A stretch of DNA of 64,000 nt from Gimesia chilikensis (GCF_007744075.1 NZ_CP036266.1:4883748-4947747); one strand, 5' to 3'; shown: positions 8,745-18,680, counted from the stretch's first letter. The notes: generated by a model not told the origin, from the sequence alone. Numbers and translations: made by a program.

Positions 8745-9134
8745 ATGTTTCCGTTTTCTATTCACTCATTGACTTCCTGTGTGCTGGTGGCAGCAACTCT
8801 CTTCGGGGGAATTGTTCCGTTAGCGCAGGCTGGTAGTCATTGTGGTACTGAAGCGTGCTGCTGCTTACCCTTGATTGAAGCGGAATACAGTTGCTGCTCT
8901 CAATCATCTCATCAGCTGCAATGCCGATGTTCAGTCGAGAAGGAACTTCCTGCCGCTCCGGATGAAAATCGTAGTTCACATGAACGTGAATCATCCCGGC
9001 GCGCAGCCGCACTGGTCGTCACGTTTGCTGTCTGCATGAAACAATCGCAAGCAGACGCTACGTTTGACACCCTGCCATTCTCATTTCGGCCCATTCCTCG
9101 CCAGCAAGAGATTCTTTGCCGCTGGCTGATCTGA
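8745..9134 (+). CDS. Second exported Cys-rich protein
   Basis: The ATG at 8745 gives 129 residues with a signal peptide (about 8-29). A longer TTG start at 8685 is less likely. The mature N-terminus has CGTEACCC, a CC at 50-51 and CRC near 60, then an Arg/Ser-rich stretch. It ends in ILCRWLI, matching the LCR-aromatic ending of the preceding gene. The two seem to be diverged relatives. The ribosome site is weak. Metal binding is inferred from Cys content and position directly before the adaptor/pump operon. Confidence 0.6.
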   Translation: MFPFSIHSLTSCVLVAATLFGGIVPLAQAGSHCGTEACCCLPLIEAEYSCCSQSSHQLQCRCSVEKELPAAPDENRSSHERESSRRAAALVVTFAVCMKQSQADATFDTLPFSFRPIPRQQEILCRWLI

Positions 9135-9306
9135 TCTCACGCCTTTGCTGTCTTTGTGCGCGCAGTTTGCCCCTGTTTTACAGTTGTATTAACACGCTCC
9201 AGAGTTGATGCGTTTTCGATTCATCAATCCCTGGCCAAAGTAAAACGGACAGACCCCATTTTCCTAAGAGATTACAGTTGGCTGAAACAATTCTGTTGAG
9301 GTTGGT

Positions 9307-11268
9307 ATGAATAATTCTAATAAAAGTGAGATCTGCGCTGTAGATAATGCAGCCTCTCAGCGCAAACAGGAGACACGCCATTGGTGGATTCGACTACTGG
9401 TACAACCAGCACTGTTTCTGCTGTGTGGGGCACTGTTGATCGCCGGACTGGGAGTCGCCCAGCAGATGGGATTTATTACTGCAGGCGGAGGAGGCCATAG
9501 TCACGGTTCTGCTCTCAGCAAAGCCATCAAATATATTTGTCCGATGATGTGCACCCCGCCTCAATCAGAACCCGGCCGGTGTCCGGTGTGTGCAATGGAG
9601 CTTGTGCCCGCGACTTCCGATGGCTCGAACTCAGATCCCCGCGCAGTCCACATTGATCCCGCTGCCAGACGGATTGCCAATATTCAAACCGCAACGGTCC
9701 AATCACTCCCTCTGACTCATACAATCCATTCCGTGGGTGAATTGGGCTATGACGAAGGCAACCTTAAAACACTGTCTGCCTATGTGGACGGTCGTATTGA
9801 ACGACTCTATGCCGACTTCACCGGTGTCGAAGTCAAACAGGGAGATCATCTGGCATATATTTACTCGCCCCTGCTTTATTCGAGTCAGGTCGAGCTGCTT
9901 CTGGCAAAAAAAGCGTTAAAGCACAGTCGCTCTGCCACACTTCAGCGGGTGATCCAGACTAACGAAAATCTCTATCAGAGTTCGAAACAGAGGTTAGTCG
10001 AACTTGGCATGACAATGTCACAGATCGACGAAATCGAAAAAACGGGCACTGCTAATAGCCGAATGCATTTATGTGCCCCCATCAGTGGAACGGTGATCAA
10101 AAAACAGGCCATCGAAGGCCAGTATGTCAAAGAAGGTCAGGTCATCTATCAGTTGGCCGATCTTTCGCAGTTGTGGCTGATGCTCGAGCTGTTTCCTGAA
10201 GATGCTGCAGCGATCCGTTACGGACAGAAAGTCGAGGCGATTATCCAGTCTCAGCCCGATGAGACCATTTCCGGCCGTGTGGCGTTTATCGATCCTCAGG
10301 TCGATCCCCAGACTCGTACGGTGGGTGTGCGGATTGTGATACCGAATCTACAAGGACAGTTACGCGTCGGAGATTATGCACGCGCGACGATCTCCCTTCC
10401 TGCGGGAAGCAAAGCAAAGTCAAGCGGCATCTATGATTCCGAGTTAGCGGATTGTTGGATTTGTCCGCGACATCCTCATATTATCGCCAAAGCCTCCGGT
10501 AAGTGCCCTCTGTCAGGCCAAGATCTGGTTCCCACGTCGCAGTATGGTTATGTGTCGCAGTCATTTGCTGAGAGTGAAGCGCTCACAGTGCCCCGCGATG
10601 CGGTTCTGATGGCGGGCGAACACAGTGTGCTCTATGTCGAAACCAAGCCAGGTCGCTTTGAGATACGCAACGTCGTACTCGGTCCGATCTGTGGTGAGCA
10701 GATCGTGATCCTGAAAGGGGTGACACAAGGGGAACAGGTGGCGACCAGGGGGAACTTCCTGATCGATTCGCAGATGCAGTTGGCGGGTAATCCTTCTCTG
10801 ATTGATCCGACTCGGGCCGAACCGCTGCCGGATGAAGGCCTGTCGGAAACGATGTTGGCCACGCTTTCGAAACTCCCTAAAACAGACCAAAAACTGGTCG
10901 AAAATCAACGGATTTGTCCGGTAACCATGATGTATCTAGGTTCGATGGGCGCACCTCCCAAAGTAGACGTGAATGGAGAAACTGTTTTCATCTGTTGTGA
11001 AGGCTGCCGCGAAAGTCTTTTGGAACATCCTCAGAAATATCTGGAAATAATCAAAACTGCAGATGCATCGAAGAATCAGTTCGACTCAGGGAATGATATG
11101 GAACTCCCCCCCCTGGATATGCCTGAAATCATGGAATTTGACGACAGCCTGCCCCCAATTGATATGCCTATGGACATGGAAATAGAACACGAATCTTTGA
11201 AACTGAAACCACCACGGCCCGTCACACCACAAACAGCCGCCGGACAGAATAAGAAGGCTCGACAATGA
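9307..11268 (+). CDS. cusB: CusB-like RND efflux adaptor with extra heavy-metal-binding modules
   Basis: This periplasmic adaptor links the inner-membrane pump to an outer-membrane channel for Cu(I)/Ag(I)-type export. It has a membrane anchor at about 30-52. A heavy-metal-binding domain follows at 77-100 (YICPM, then CPVCAMELVP). The adaptor core with barrel-sandwich, hairpin and beta-barrel regions spans about 115-370. A second, altered metal-binding module lies at 383-409 (CWICP, CPLSGQDLVP). The membrane-proximal part follows, with a YHS/TRASH-like segment at 536-583 (ICPVTMMY, FICCEGC). The C-terminus is Met/Pro/Asp-rich. At 653 residues it is longer than ordinary CusB (about 400). It overlaps the pump gene by 4 bases (ATGA), so the two are translationally coupled. 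Confidence 0.9.
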   Translation: MNNSNKSEICAVDNAASQRKQETRHWWIRLLVQPALFLLCGALLIAGLGVAQQMGFITAGGGGHSHGSALSKAIKYICPMMCTPPQSEPGRCPVCAMELVPATSDGSNSDPRAVHIDPAARRIANIQTATVQSLPLTHTIHSVGELGYDEGNLKTLSAYVDGRIERLYADFTGVEVKQGDHLAYIYSPLLYSSQVELLLAKKALKHSRSATLQRVIQTNENLYQSSKQRLVELGMTMSQIDEIEKTGTANSRMHLCAPISGTVIKKQAIEGQYVKEGQVIYQLADLSQLWLMLELFPEDAAAIRYGQKVEAIIQSQPDETISGRVAFIDPQVDPQTRTVGVRIVIPNLQGQLRVGDYARATISLPAGSKAKSSGIYDSELADCWICPRHPHIIAKASGKCPLSGQDLVPTSQYGYVSQSFAESEALTVPRDAVLMAGEHSVLYVETKPGRFEIRNVVLGPICGEQIVILKGVTQGEQVATRGNFLIDSQMQLAGNPSLIDPTRAEPLPDEGLSETMLATLSKLPKTDQKLVENQRICPVTMMYLGSMGAPPKVDVNGETVFICCEGCRESLLEHPQKYLEIIKTADASKNQFDSGNDMELPPLDMPEIMEFDDSLPPIDMPMDMEIEHESLKLKPPRPVTPQTAAGQNKKARQ

Positions 11269-14200
11269 TTCACAGCGTACTCGATTTTTGCCTCCGTCAA
11301 CGACTCCTGATTGTACTACTGTCCGTTGCTCTGCTCGGTTATGGCTGGTACTCGGCGCAACAGGTTCCCATCGATGCGATTCCCAATGTGGGCGAAAACC
11401 AGGTAATCGTGCTCACTGAATGGGCCGGACGGTCTCCGAAAGATGTGGAAGACCAGATTACATATCCACTTTCGATTGCGTTACAGGCGGTACCGGGTTC
11501 CAAAAGTGTCCGTGGCAAAAGCATGTTCGGCTTTAGCTTCGTGCAGGTTACGTTTGACGATGATGTCGATTTCTACTGGGCCCGTTCTCGTGTGGCAGAA
11601 CAACTGACTACAGTCAACGGTTCTCTACCGGAGGGTGTGGTTCCAACACTCGCACCAGATGCCACTGCTTTAGGACAAATATTCTACTATGTGCTTGAGC
11701 CGCCAAAAGATATGGATCTGGCTGAGTTGAGATCGAAGCAGGACTTCTTTATTAAGTACGCGCTCCAGTCAGTAGACGGTGTGGCAGAGGTGGCTTCGAT
11801 TGGCGGCTATGTGAAACAGTATCAGATCGAAGTTGACCCGGATGAACTCCGCTACCATAACATCCCGCTCAGCAAGGTAATTGATTCGGTCAAGGCATCA
11901 AACATCGACGTCGGCGCCAAGACCGTCGAGACGGGCGGGATGGAATTCATTGTTCGCGGCAAGGGTTTTATCGGTGCGGATAAAACGGAACAGGAAACCA
12001 TCGAACAGATCAACAGTACGGTGATCACCGTCAGCAAAGGCGTGCCGATTCGTATCAGCGACGTAGCCCAGGTCCAGACCGGTCCTGCCTTCCGACGCGG
12101 TGCCCTGGATTTTAATGGACATGAATCCGTGGGGGGGGTGGTGGTGATGCGCTATGGTGAGAACCCCCGTAAAGTGATCGAGCGTGTTCAGTCCAAAATT
12201 GATTCTCTGGAGACGGAGTTGGGTGGAATAAAAATACATGGCGTCTACGATCGGAGTGTCTTGATCGACGAGACGGTTTCCACGCTGACCGAAGCGTTAA
12301 TTCATGAAACGATCATCACCATCGCGGTTATGGTTCTGTTTCTGCTGCACATCCGCGCCAGCATCATTATTGCCATCACACTGCCCATGGCGGTGCTGAT
12401 GTCGTTCATTGCCATGAAAACTTTTGGTGTCGATGCCAATATCATGTCGCTGGCAGGTATCGCGATTGCGATCGGCACGATGGTCGATATGGGGATTATC
12501 ATTCTGGAAAACATCTATGGCAGCCTGTCCGACTGGGAAGCCAACGGTTCTGCGGGTGGTCCCCAGCAGCGGCTGACCGTCATCCGTGATTCAGCCGCTG
12601 AGGTGATCCCCGCCGTAATCACCGCCGTCAGTACGACGATCATCAGCTTTCTACCCGTCTTTTTTCTGACCGGCCGTGATCATAGACTGTTCGCTCCACT
12701 TGCCTGGACTAAGACGTTCGCGCTGGTGTCCAGCCTGATTGTAGCGGTGATCGTGCTGCCGATGCTCTGTCGGATCTTTCTCCGCAGTTCGCAAATCCCC
12801 CGCTGGGGACAACTGGCGGCAGGCGCGGGCGTAGGCTGTCTCACAGCCGCCCTCTGTTGGTTTGTCTGGGGAGACCACATCGCCGAAGGGTCGTCGTTGA
12901 CCCTGTATGCGGCAACTGTCTTTGCTGCGGTAGCCGGTTTTCTGCTGGGCTGGTGGGTAACGTGCGAGAAAATTCGTTCCATGGAAGAGAATCCCGCCAG
13001 TCGTTTTGTGCGGTTTCTGTATGCGGGCCGGCTCAGGATGGCGCTACGGCATAAGCTGCTGATGCTCTCTATCCCCGCGATGATCATGGTTCTGGGGGCA
13101 GGCGCCTGGTTGGGCTTGCCGACGGTGTTACGTCCCCTGGAACAGGTCGTCTCGCTACTCGGAGCAGACCTTAACGAGGTGCCCGGCTATGTGGATGCGA
13201 AACACTTTTTTACGGGACTGAAGTCGGATGACTGGATTGCCCTGGATGAAGGCAGCTGGTTCTATATGCCCAGCCTGTATCCAGCTGCCAGTTTCTCTCA
13301 GACGATGGAGATCTTGCAGGCCCAGGATACGTTGATCAAAGAGATCCCGGAAGTGCAAAATGTACTGGGTAAAATTGGTCGCGCGGAATCTGCACTCGAC
13401 CCGGCACCAGCGGCAATGGTCGAAACTTATGTCATGCTCAAGCCCCGCGCCGAATGGCGGGAAGGGATAACCGCAAGACAGATCTGGGACGAAATCAACA
13501 AAGTGGCTACCCTGCCGGGGGTAACACCGGCTTCACCTCTGCAGCCGATCGAAGGACGTGTCGTCATGCTGCAGAGCGGCATCAAGGCCTCAATGGCGAT
13601 TCGGGTTTACGGCGACGATTTGGAGGGCTTGTCAAAAGCATCGCTGGCAGTCGCAAAAAACCTGAAGCAGAACCATTATGTCAACGCGGGAACCGTCAAT
13701 CCCGACATTGTGATGGGCAAGCCTTACTATGAATTCGAAGTCGACCGGGAAGAAGCCGCCCGCTATGGCATGACGACGATGATGGTAAATCAGATCGTGT
13801 CTGCCGGGTTAGGAGGAATCGATGTCACTACGACAGTGGAAGGTCGCGAACGCTACCCGATACAGGTCCGTTTTGAACGGAGCGTCCGCAAGGATCTGGA
13901 TGATTTACGTCAGGTATCCGTGGTGACACACGGCGGAGATATTGTGCCCCTGGAACGTCTGGCAGACGTTACTACGACCTGGGGGCCAGGGGCGATTAAC
14001 AGCGAAGATGCCCGTCTCGTTGCCCACGTCGCATTCTCTCCTTCAGGTGCTTCTGGGGATCTGGAAACCGTTGATGAGGTGATGTCTGCATTACGGGCTG
14101 CTCGGGAAAACGGGACACTGACCTTTCCCGATGGAAATTTCGAGTTACAGGCTGTGGGGTCGTTTCAGAACCAGATCGAAGCCAACCGGCGACTGATGTG

Positions 14201-14786
14201 GATCATTCCCACAGTACTGCTGGTTAATCTGTTGATTATCTATTTGAGTTTTCAAGATCTGGCCATCGCGGCGATCGTCTTTTCGGGGATTCCGGTGGCC
14301 TTTGCCGGTGGAATGATTGCTGTAGCATGGATGGGCGTGGATATGAATACCGCAGTTTGGGTCGGATTTATCGCTCTGTTTGGTATTGCGGTTGACGATG
14401 GCGTGGTGATGGCTACCTACATTCAGCAGACACTGAAACGCCGTTCGGTTACCAGCATCGCTGACTTACGCGAAGCCATCTATGAAGCAGGGCTGAAACG
14501 CATTCGCCCTTGTGTAATGACGACGTTGACCACGATTTTTGCCCTGCTGCCAGTATTGATTTCGCAGGGGCGCGGGGCAGATGTGGCCCGCGCGATGGCA
14601 CTGCCTGTGCTGGGTGGCATGCTGGTCGAACCTTTCACTACATTCATCGTCCCTACCATCTATTGTGCATACCTGGAATTCAAAATTAGAGTGGGGCTGC
14701 AGGGACACGTGCTCTGTCAGGATCAACAACAGTCTGGATCGCAGAATTCGTCGTTCGATCCAGCACTTACCGGGCCCGTTTCCTAG
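11265..14786 (+). CDS. cusA: CusA-like heavy-metal RND efflux pump
   Basis: This inner-membrane proton-driven pump exports monovalent or divalent metal ions. The 1173 residues show the RND layout: TM1, a large periplasmic loop, a block of membrane segments, a second loop, and a second block. The HME-type segment GIAIAIGTMVDMGIIILEN lies at about 398-416. It is longer than usual CusA (about 1040) because of an extra stretch of roughly 100 residues at about 500-600. That stretch adds two hydrophobic helices before the second periplasmic loop. The GVDMNTAVWVGFIALFGIAV region near 1025-1045 is typical. It starts inside the adaptor stop codon. Confidence 0.92.
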   Translation: MIHSVLDFCLRQRLLIVLLSVALLGYGWYSAQQVPIDAIPNVGENQVIVLTEWAGRSPKDVEDQITYPLSIALQAVPGSKSVRGKSMFGFSFVQVTFDDDVDFYWARSRVAEQLTTVNGSLPEGVVPTLAPDATALGQIFYYVLEPPKDMDLAELRSKQDFFIKYALQSVDGVAEVASIGGYVKQYQIEVDPDELRYHNIPLSKVIDSVKASNIDVGAKTVETGGMEFIVRGKGFIGADKTEQETIEQINSTVITVSKGVPIRISDVAQVQTGPAFRRGALDFNGHESVGGVVVMRYGENPRKVIERVQSKIDSLETELGGIKIHGVYDRSVLIDETVSTLTEALIHETIITIAVMVLFLLHIRASIIIAITLPMAVLMSFIAMKTFGVDANIMSLAGIAIAIGTMVDMGIIILENIYGSLSDWEANGSAGGPQQRLTVIRDSAAEVIPAVITAVSTTIISFLPVFFLTGRDHRLFAPLAWTKTFALVSSLIVAVIVLPMLCRIFLRSSQIPRWGQLAAGAGVGCLTAALCWFVWGDHIAEGSSLTLYAATVFAAVAGFLLGWWVTCEKIRSMEENPASRFVRFLYAGRLRMALRHKLLMLSIPAMIMVLGAGAWLGLPTVLRPLEQVVSLLGADLNEVPGYVDAKHFFTGLKSDDWIALDEGSWFYMPSLYPAASFSQTMEILQAQDTLIKEIPEVQNVLGKIGRAESALDPAPAAMVETYVMLKPRAEWREGITARQIWDEINKVATLPGVTPASPLQPIEGRVVMLQSGIKASMAIRVYGDDLEGLSKASLAVAKNLKQNHYVNAGTVNPDIVMGKPYYEFEVDREEAARYGMTTMMVNQIVSAGLGGIDVTTTVEGRERYPIQVRFERSVRKDLDDLRQVSVVTHGGDIVPLERLADVTTTWGPGAINSEDARLVAHVAFSPSGASGDLETVDEVMSALRAARENGTLTFPDGNFELQAVGSFQNQIEANRRLMWIIPTVLLVNLLIIYLSFQDLAIAAIVFSGIPVAFAGGMIAVAWMGVDMNTAVWVGFIALFGIAVDDGVVMATYIQQTLKRRSVTSIADLREAIYEAGLKRIRPCVMTTLTTIFALLPVLISQGRGADVARAMALPVLGGMLVEPFTTFIVPTIYCAYLEFKIRVGLQGHVLCQDQQQSGSQNSSFDPALTGPVS

Positions 14787-14825
14787 TCGGGTCTGAATTC
14801 GTTTTTTAGTTTTAAGGAGAATATT

Positions 14826-15296
14826 ATGAAATGTATCAAAATGATTTTTGCACTGGCTGTCGTAGCAGGAACCGTAGTCTGTGGGCAGAACCTGTTAGAG
14901 GCACAACAACTACAGGCCGATGGAAAGCTAAGTCAACGCGATCAGTTACGTATCAAGGCCCAGCAGATTTGTCCGGTCTCGGGACAGAAACTGGGTAATC
15001 ATGGTCAGCCAATCAAAGTCAATGTCGGTAAAGAATCTGTTTACCTGTGTTGTAAAGGCTGCTTAAAAAGCAAGGTCGACCCTCAGCACTGGTCGACAAT
15101 TCATGGCAATTTTGCAAAAGCACAGCACATGTGCCCGGTGATGAAAAAAGAGCTGCCACAGAAACCGAAATGGACCATTGTAGACGGGCGGATAGTTTAT
15201 GTCTGTTGCCCTCCTTGTACCAAAAAGATCGCTGCAGATCCGGAAACCTATCTGAGCAAGGTCGACGAATTGTATGCCGCGACATTACGTAAGTGA
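14826..15296 (+). CDS. Exported protein with two YHS/TRASH-like metal-binding domains
   Basis: The 156-residue product has a signal peptide (about 1-26) and a strong TTAAGGAG ribosome site. Two related modules follow. The first is at about 48-85 (ICPVSGQKLG, then VYLCCKGCLKSK), the second at about 101-145 (MCPVMKKELP, then VYVCCPPCTKKI). Each pairs a CPV turn with a CC-x-x-C knuckle, the pattern of YHS/TRASH metal-binding domains. The same module occurs at the C-terminus of the adaptor two genes upstream. It probably acts as a periplasmic metal chaperone or sponge for the pump. It lies 39 bases after cusA, so it is likely part of the same operon. Confidence 0.8.
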   Translation: MKCIKMIFALAVVAGTVVCGQNLLEAQQLQADGKLSQRDQLRIKAQQICPVSGQKLGNHGQPIKVNVGKESVYLCCKGCLKSKVDPQHWSTIHGNFAKAQHMCPVMKKELPQKPKWTIVDGRIVYVCCPPCTKKIAADPETYLSKVDELYAATLRK

Positions 15297-15355
15297 GAGA
15301 AGCAATCTTTGCAGGCTTAAGAATACGTTACTTATTTCAGGTCGACTCCTGAGTT

Positions 15356-15407
15356 GGAACACCTGAGTGATTGAATGTTGCGCTAACAAACGACGCTCAG
15401 GTGTTCC
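15356..15407 (+). terminator. Long-loop inverted repeat, candidate terminator
   Basis: Perfect 12-base arms ggaacacctgag (15356-15367) and ctcaggtgttcc (15396-15407) enclose a 28-base loop. The repeat follows the pump operon. A TTTT stretch comes 9 bases after the second arm, so termination is plausible but not typical. A regulatory binding site is the alternative. Confidence 0.45.
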
Positions 15408-15503
15408 ATGGATTCTTTTGTAAAAGCACATATAACAAATTCAACTTTTAGCATTTTTATTCTGCTGTCTAATTTCATCATCGAATGAAGAATATTTAAC
15501 ATC

Positions 15504-17048
15504 ATGTCAGCATTATTTACCAGAATAACTGCCATTAAGAATAAACCTCGAACGATCAGGTTTCAGTTACTGCTGTCCGTTAATATCACACTCAGTATCG
15601 CACTAATTTGTCTCTTGATATTGCAATATCATAGGGAGATGCAAAATGCGACAGATCAAATGCGAACCGGCTTGAATGATGAATCTATTGCGATTCAGTC
15701 CGCCGTTTCACATTTGATACAAGATCATAGTCATGGTGACGTCCAGGGGTATATTGATAGAGTCTGCTCGGAGATGCGAAAGTCGGCTTCTCCCGGTCAT
15801 CAAATCATAGTTAGCATGCATGGCACTTACCTGAAAGCTGGAAATTCTTCTCCTGAGAGCAGATCAATATTATCTCAATACGATTTTTCAAAACCACAAT
15901 CGATTCAATGGAACGAATTCAGTCAACACCAGCTTGTCGTCGGACATCAGTCTGGTGAAGAAGCAAGTGTATTTGTAATTGAAACATTAAAAAATGTGCG
16001 CCGTGCGATACGAAAGAAGGTTCTAATTCAGCTTGCCGTTCTGGGAATATTAGGATTGTTGGCTGCTGGCATCGTCAATTACGTGCTCTTAAAGATTGTG
16101 GGTAGGCCATTAAGTCAATTGTTGAAGACAGTCGAAAATATAACTTCCGGACAATTAGGGGCTGTCGCCCCGTCATTCTCCAGTAGTGAAATCAATCAGC
16201 TATCAACGGCCATCAATTCCATGAGTATGTCACTAAATGATAATGACCGCGACCGTCGTTATCAGATGGAGAAGGCACGAAAGATACAACAGTATTTACT
16301 ACCCCAAGGTGTTCAGATTCCGGGTCTTGAAACAGCACACATTTTTGAACCGGCGGACAGCGTTGCTGGAGATTACTACGATTTTTTACCACTATCGGAC
16401 GGATCATGGTTAATTTGCATAGCTGATGTAAGTGGTCACGGTGTTCCAGCCGCGATGGGAGCAGCGATGTTGAAATCACTACTATTGGCCGCTTCAGAAA
16501 AATCCCCATTCGATCTGATCCGGATAATAAAAGAAGTAAATCGTCAGTTTGCGGCAACGATCCTACCAGGCAATTTTGCTTCAATGTTTCTTGCACGTTG
16601 GAAACCTGAATCGCGTGCCTTATCATGGGTCAGTGCAGGTCATCTTCCTGGGATTCTGATAAGAGATTCCGGATCACTCGATTCCCTTAAAAGCACGGGG
16701 TTATTAATTGGACTAGATGCAAATGCCGAATGGGAACAATTAGACACCGTTCTGTCACCGGGCGATCGGATCTTACTCTTCAGTGATGGCGTGACAGAAT
16801 CTGCCAACTCTAAAGGCGATCTCTTCGGGTTAGCACGATTAACATCCTGGTTCTCTCTAGTGAATGAGAGGCCGCTCATTGTCGCTATCATGAAAATCAA
16901 TGAAGTGATAGCTGAGTGGCGTTGTAATTCTTCGCCGAATGATGACCTGACATTGTTGGCGCTAAAATGTGAATTGGTTCCACATCTGAAAAATTCTGAG
17001 CATCAGGCATCCACAGTTTACGAGGAAGTTCAGTCAGTCCCTCAGTAA
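15504..17048 (+). CDS. Membrane SpoIIE-type Ser/Thr phosphatase with HAMP domain
   Basis: The product is a receptor-like protein phosphatase of the PP2C/SpoIIE (RsbU-like) class. It has a membrane segment at about 22-42, an extracytoplasmic sensor region (about 43-172), a second membrane segment (about 173-197), and a HAMP linker (about 198-245). The phosphatase domain spans about 275-490. Metal-binding residues are visible in SVAGDYYDF (286-294), ADVSGHG (307-313), FSDGVTE (about 427-433) and the final DDLTLLAL. Such proteins usually dephosphorylate an anti-anti-sigma factor. No such partner is encoded in the window. Its place between metal-export genes suggests it senses an envelope or metal signal, by inference. 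The ribosome site is poor. Confidence 0.88.
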   Translation: MSALFTRITAIKNKPRTIRFQLLLSVNITLSIALICLLILQYHREMQNATDQMRTGLNDESIAIQSAVSHLIQDHSHGDVQGYIDRVCSEMRKSASPGHQIIVSMHGTYLKAGNSSPESRSILSQYDFSKPQSIQWNEFSQHQLVVGHQSGEEASVFVIETLKNVRRAIRKKVLIQLAVLGILGLLAAGIVNYVLLKIVGRPLSQLLKTVENITSGQLGAVAPSFSSSEINQLSTAINSMSMSLNDNDRDRRYQMEKARKIQQYLLPQGVQIPGLETAHIFEPADSVAGDYYDFLPLSDGSWLICIADVSGHGVPAAMGAAMLKSLLLAASEKSPFDLIRIIKEVNRQFAATILPGNFASMFLARWKPESRALSWVSAGHLPGILIRDSGSLDSLKSTGLLIGLDANAEWEQLDTVLSPGDRILLFSDGVTESANSKGDLFGLARLTSWFSLVNERPLIVAIMKINEVIAEWRCNSSPNDDLTLLALKCELVPHLKNSEHQASTVYEEVQSVPQ

Positions 17049-17199
17049 ACAGAACTGGATATTACCTAATCCGAAATATCGTTACGTGCGAATTCGGTTC
17101 ACTGAAGATTTAGTAGTAATCTCTGTTTCGGTCAAATCAAATTTACCGATGACAACTAATATGTGTCGTTATCGATCATAACACGGGGGGAGGCCAAGG

Positions 17200-18624
17200 A
17201 TGGCCATGAAGTATACAGTTCATTTTTTAAGCTTGTTTCTACTATTGAACGGTTGTAAATCTGCGCAGCAGATCCACGACCCCGGGTACGCTCAAGTTTC
17301 CCAGGCTGTTCATCAAGCCGCATACTCGCCGACTCAAGAGACAGTCAATCCAGTCGCTGCTGATTTGGAGGGGCCCCATTCGGTTGAAGAATATATTCAG
17401 TACGCATTATCTCAAAACCCGGATATCCAGGCTGCCCGAAAACGTGTCGAAGCCAATGCTTATCAAGTCCCTGTTGCTTCAAGCTTGCAAGACCCAAATC
17501 TGGGGATGACGTTTTATCCGGAACAGGTCCAGACCGCTGCTGGCCCTCAGGAGTTTGCCTTGAATATATCACAGAAGTTCCCAGCTCGCGGGAAACTGAA
17601 TGCACAGGGAGAACTGGCTGAATCACAGACAAACGAGACAAGAGCCCAACTGGCAGCAGTCGAACTAGCCACAGTTGCTAAAGTAAAACGAGCCTATTAC
17701 GAACTCTATTTTATTCAGCAGACTATTAATGTAACTGAGGCAGATAAACAATTATTAGTCGAGATTCGTGACGTAGCTAACGTACGTTACAAGACAGGAA
17801 AAGTCAGTCAGCAGGACTTGTTGCGTGCTGAACTGGAAATCTCGAATGTCGAAAATGAATTGATTCGTCTGGAACAAAAGCTAGTGAGTGGTCAGGCAAA
17901 ACTTGCTCGTTTGTTGCATATTTCACCTCAGACAAAATTACTGGCACTCGAACATATCGAACCGGGATCTCTACCTGCCGACTTAGACTGGCTGCAACGT
18001 CAGGCGATAGCCTCTCGTCCTGAGTTGCATGCACAATTAGCAACACTCGAAAAAGACAGGCAAGCTCTAAACTTGGCGCGCCTTGCGTATAAACCGGATG
18101 TCACTTTGGGGGCCACCTGGATCGATGTCGGATCTACCGGTGTCAGTCCTGTTGCCAACGGAAACGATTCATTTTTAATCACGGCAGGAATTAACCTGCC
18201 GGTTTACAGAAAAAAGTTGGATTCAGCAGTTCGCTCCGCAGAGGCAAAAGCAGTATCAACGGCCCGAACTTATGATTCATTGAAAGACGAAACACTTGAA
18301 GAAGTCGCGGACCTATTTGCTCAAGCCAAAAGCCAGCAGGATCTGTTAACTCTGTTCAGTGAAGATATTCTCCCCAAAGCCCGCCAGACACTGGAAGTCT
18401 CCAGCCAGGCCTATAACACCGGAGAAGTCGACTTTTTACAGTTGGTGGATAACTGGAGAGAATTGCTGCGGTTTGAGGTGAGTTACCTGCGGCTCGAAGC
18501 TTCATTAGGACAATCGCTGGCAGAATTAGAACGAGTCATTGGTGGAATTGATACCCAGGCTTTGCAACCCATACCGGCAGCACCTGAAGCTTTAGATAAT
18601 TTACCTTTACCTGTAGAACCATAA
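17200..18624 (+). CDS. TolC-family outer-membrane efflux lipoprotein (CusC-like)
   Basis: The product is an outer-membrane channel for tripartite metal export. It begins with a lipoprotein signal ending in LLLNGC, so Cys19 should be acylated. The rest (474 residues in all) shows the TolC layout: a first region starting SVEEYIQYALSQNPDIQAA, long helical hairpins with GKVSQQDLLRAELE, and the internally duplicated second half with YKPDVTLGATW and GEVDFLQLVDNW. GGAGG lies 6 bases before the ATG. It probably serves the CusBA pair upstream, although the phosphatase gene lies between them. Confidence 0.88.
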   Translation: MAMKYTVHFLSLFLLLNGCKSAQQIHDPGYAQVSQAVHQAAYSPTQETVNPVAADLEGPHSVEEYIQYALSQNPDIQAARKRVEANAYQVPVASSLQDPNLGMTFYPEQVQTAAGPQEFALNISQKFPARGKLNAQGELAESQTNETRAQLAAVELATVAKVKRAYYELYFIQQTINVTEADKQLLVEIRDVANVRYKTGKVSQQDLLRAELEISNVENELIRLEQKLVSGQAKLARLLHISPQTKLLALEHIEPGSLPADLDWLQRQAIASRPELHAQLATLEKDRQALNLARLAYKPDVTLGATWIDVGSTGVSPVANGNDSFLITAGINLPVYRKKLDSAVRSAEAKAVSTARTYDSLKDETLEEVADLFAQAKSQQDLLTLFSEDILPKARQTLEVSSQAYNTGEVDFLQLVDNWRELLRFEVSYLRLEASLGQSLAELERVIGGIDTQALQPIPAAPEALDNLPLPVEP

Positions 18625-18680
18625 TAGACAAGTTTTTACTGCAATCGAAATATACGAGGTTGCTATTGAAGGAGCTTAAG

